Source: Circinella minor
Taxonomy: Eukaryota; Mucoromycota; Mucoromycetes; Mucorales; Lichtheimiaceae
Length of the DNA stretch: 64,000 nt
Assembly: GCA_016758965.1 (NCBI GenBank)
Contig: JAEPRB010000023.1
Location: 62,001-126,000 of the forward strand
Direction of reading: 5' to 3'
Shown: piece by piece, positions 63,665 to 64,000 of the stretch
Layout: every line of letters begins with the position of its first letter
How positions within the stretch are numbered: the first letter of the stretch is position 1
Position numbers and translations under genes: made by a program
Notes under the pieces: generated by a model
Seen by the model: only the letters and a program-made list of their open reading frames with translations
Told to the model about the DNA's origin: nothing
Databases searched by the model: none

Positions 63665-63964
63665 GAAATTGTTGATTTAGATTCTCTTCGAGAAACTAAA
63701 TTGCATTCAACCTACTTTGATCTTGTATTGGGATCTTTAGTCTCGAACCCTTAACAAAACGTTGTCTTGCGCTGGGCAAACAAAAATGAAGAAGTGTCCA
63801 ATATCCGCCCTGACGCAGTTATTTCTACCATCATCCAATCGAAGTATGGTCGCCCTTTGGGCTTTGGCGAAGTGAATCCAAGGAACTCTTTAACAAACAA
63901 GCACACACTTTGCATGGACACCCTTCGCGTAGCAATATTATTCAAAGACCAAGCTACATTGTAA
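63665..63964 (+). pseudogene. Decayed fragment of a repeated mucoralean protein family
   Basis: A single frame reads DSLRETKLHSTYFDLVLGSL, then VSNP, a TAA stop (63752-63754), QNVVLRWANKNEEV, IRPDAVISTI, YGRPLGFGEVNP, LCMDTLRVAILFKDQATL and a final stop at 63962. The pattern Y-F-D..L..L..NP..N...RW.N, RPDA.IS, then G.S/LG.GE.K and a DLLR-L-x-x-x-K ending is one I associate with a protein family found in many copies in mucoralean genomes. The internal stop and the missing 5' part suggest a non-functional copy, although an unseen intron could remove the stop. The family link is from memory and is moderate. Confidence 0.45.
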
Positions 63965-64000
63965 TAAAATCATAATATGGTGCAGCTCAACTTAAATAAC

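Noticed and set aside
1..64000. tRNA, rRNA, snoRNA and CRISPR arrays
   Set aside because: No tRNA B-box with matching arms, no rRNA-like GC-rich stretch and no spaced direct repeats were seen; intron-borne snoRNA boxes in RPS17 and EF-2 were looked for but not convincing. A tRNAscan-SE and Rfam search would settle this.

Overview
This 64 kb window is nuclear DNA of a filamentous fungus, most likely an early-diverging one of the Mucoromycota (Mucorales-like). It is AT-rich, genes are spaced about every 2-3 kb, and most coding regions are cut by short GT-AG introns of roughly 50-130 bp. The gene set includes a secreted/GPI-type chitin deacetylase, a pepsin-type aspartic protease, a tricalbin, Sec61 alpha, EF-2, RPS17, NSA2 and BRX1. 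A decayed open frame at the right edge recalls a repeated protein family of mucoralean genomes. No bacterial, viral or organellar genes were seen. All gene models were spliced by eye; each was checked by requiring exon lengths to sum to a multiple of three and the protein to match its family.

Layout. 1-3.4 kb: gene-poor AT-rich DNA with a CA microsatellite. 3.4-19.4 kb: MFS transporter, auxilin/Swa2-type J-protein, ectonucleotide pyrophosphatase, a possible mitochondrial small protein, a Tma17-like proteasome chaperone, aspartic protease, TatD-type hydrolase, and a protein built of 13 tau/MAP2-type microtubule-binding repeats. 21-29.7 kb: EF-2, a tentative small membrane protein, NSA2, and a MARK/KIN1-like kinase with altered motifs. 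30.6-37 kb: an apparently broken ALE1-type MBOAT acyltransferase, DPM2, RPS17 and BRX1. 37-45.4 kb: tricalbin and a Cti6-like PHD protein. 45.4-51.7 kb: a 6.3 kb stretch with no recognisable gene. 51.7-61.9 kb: chitin deacetylase, SEC61, a 0.72 kb TIR element, an 18-exon HAT-repeat (SART3/Prp24-like) protein without RRMs, and a small cysteine-rich secreted peptide. 62-64 kb: mostly non-coding plus a pseudogene fragment.

There are no operons. Themes recur by function: translation and ribosome assembly (EF-2, NSA2, RPS17, BRX1), the secretory pathway and ER membrane (SEC61, DPM2, tricalbin, MBOAT, auxilin), and the cell wall or exterior (chitin deacetylase, aspartic protease, cysteine-rich peptide). 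Several pairs are divergent over short shared 5' regions.

The most striking object is the tau-like repeat protein (17400-19442, minus strand), because this repeat family is usually thought of as an animal one. Other notable points are very early introns directly behind the start codon in several genes, a predicted 2-nt micro-exon in EF-2, a broken lysophospholipid acyltransferase, and a SART3-like protein that keeps a probable Lsm-binding tail but lacks RRMs.
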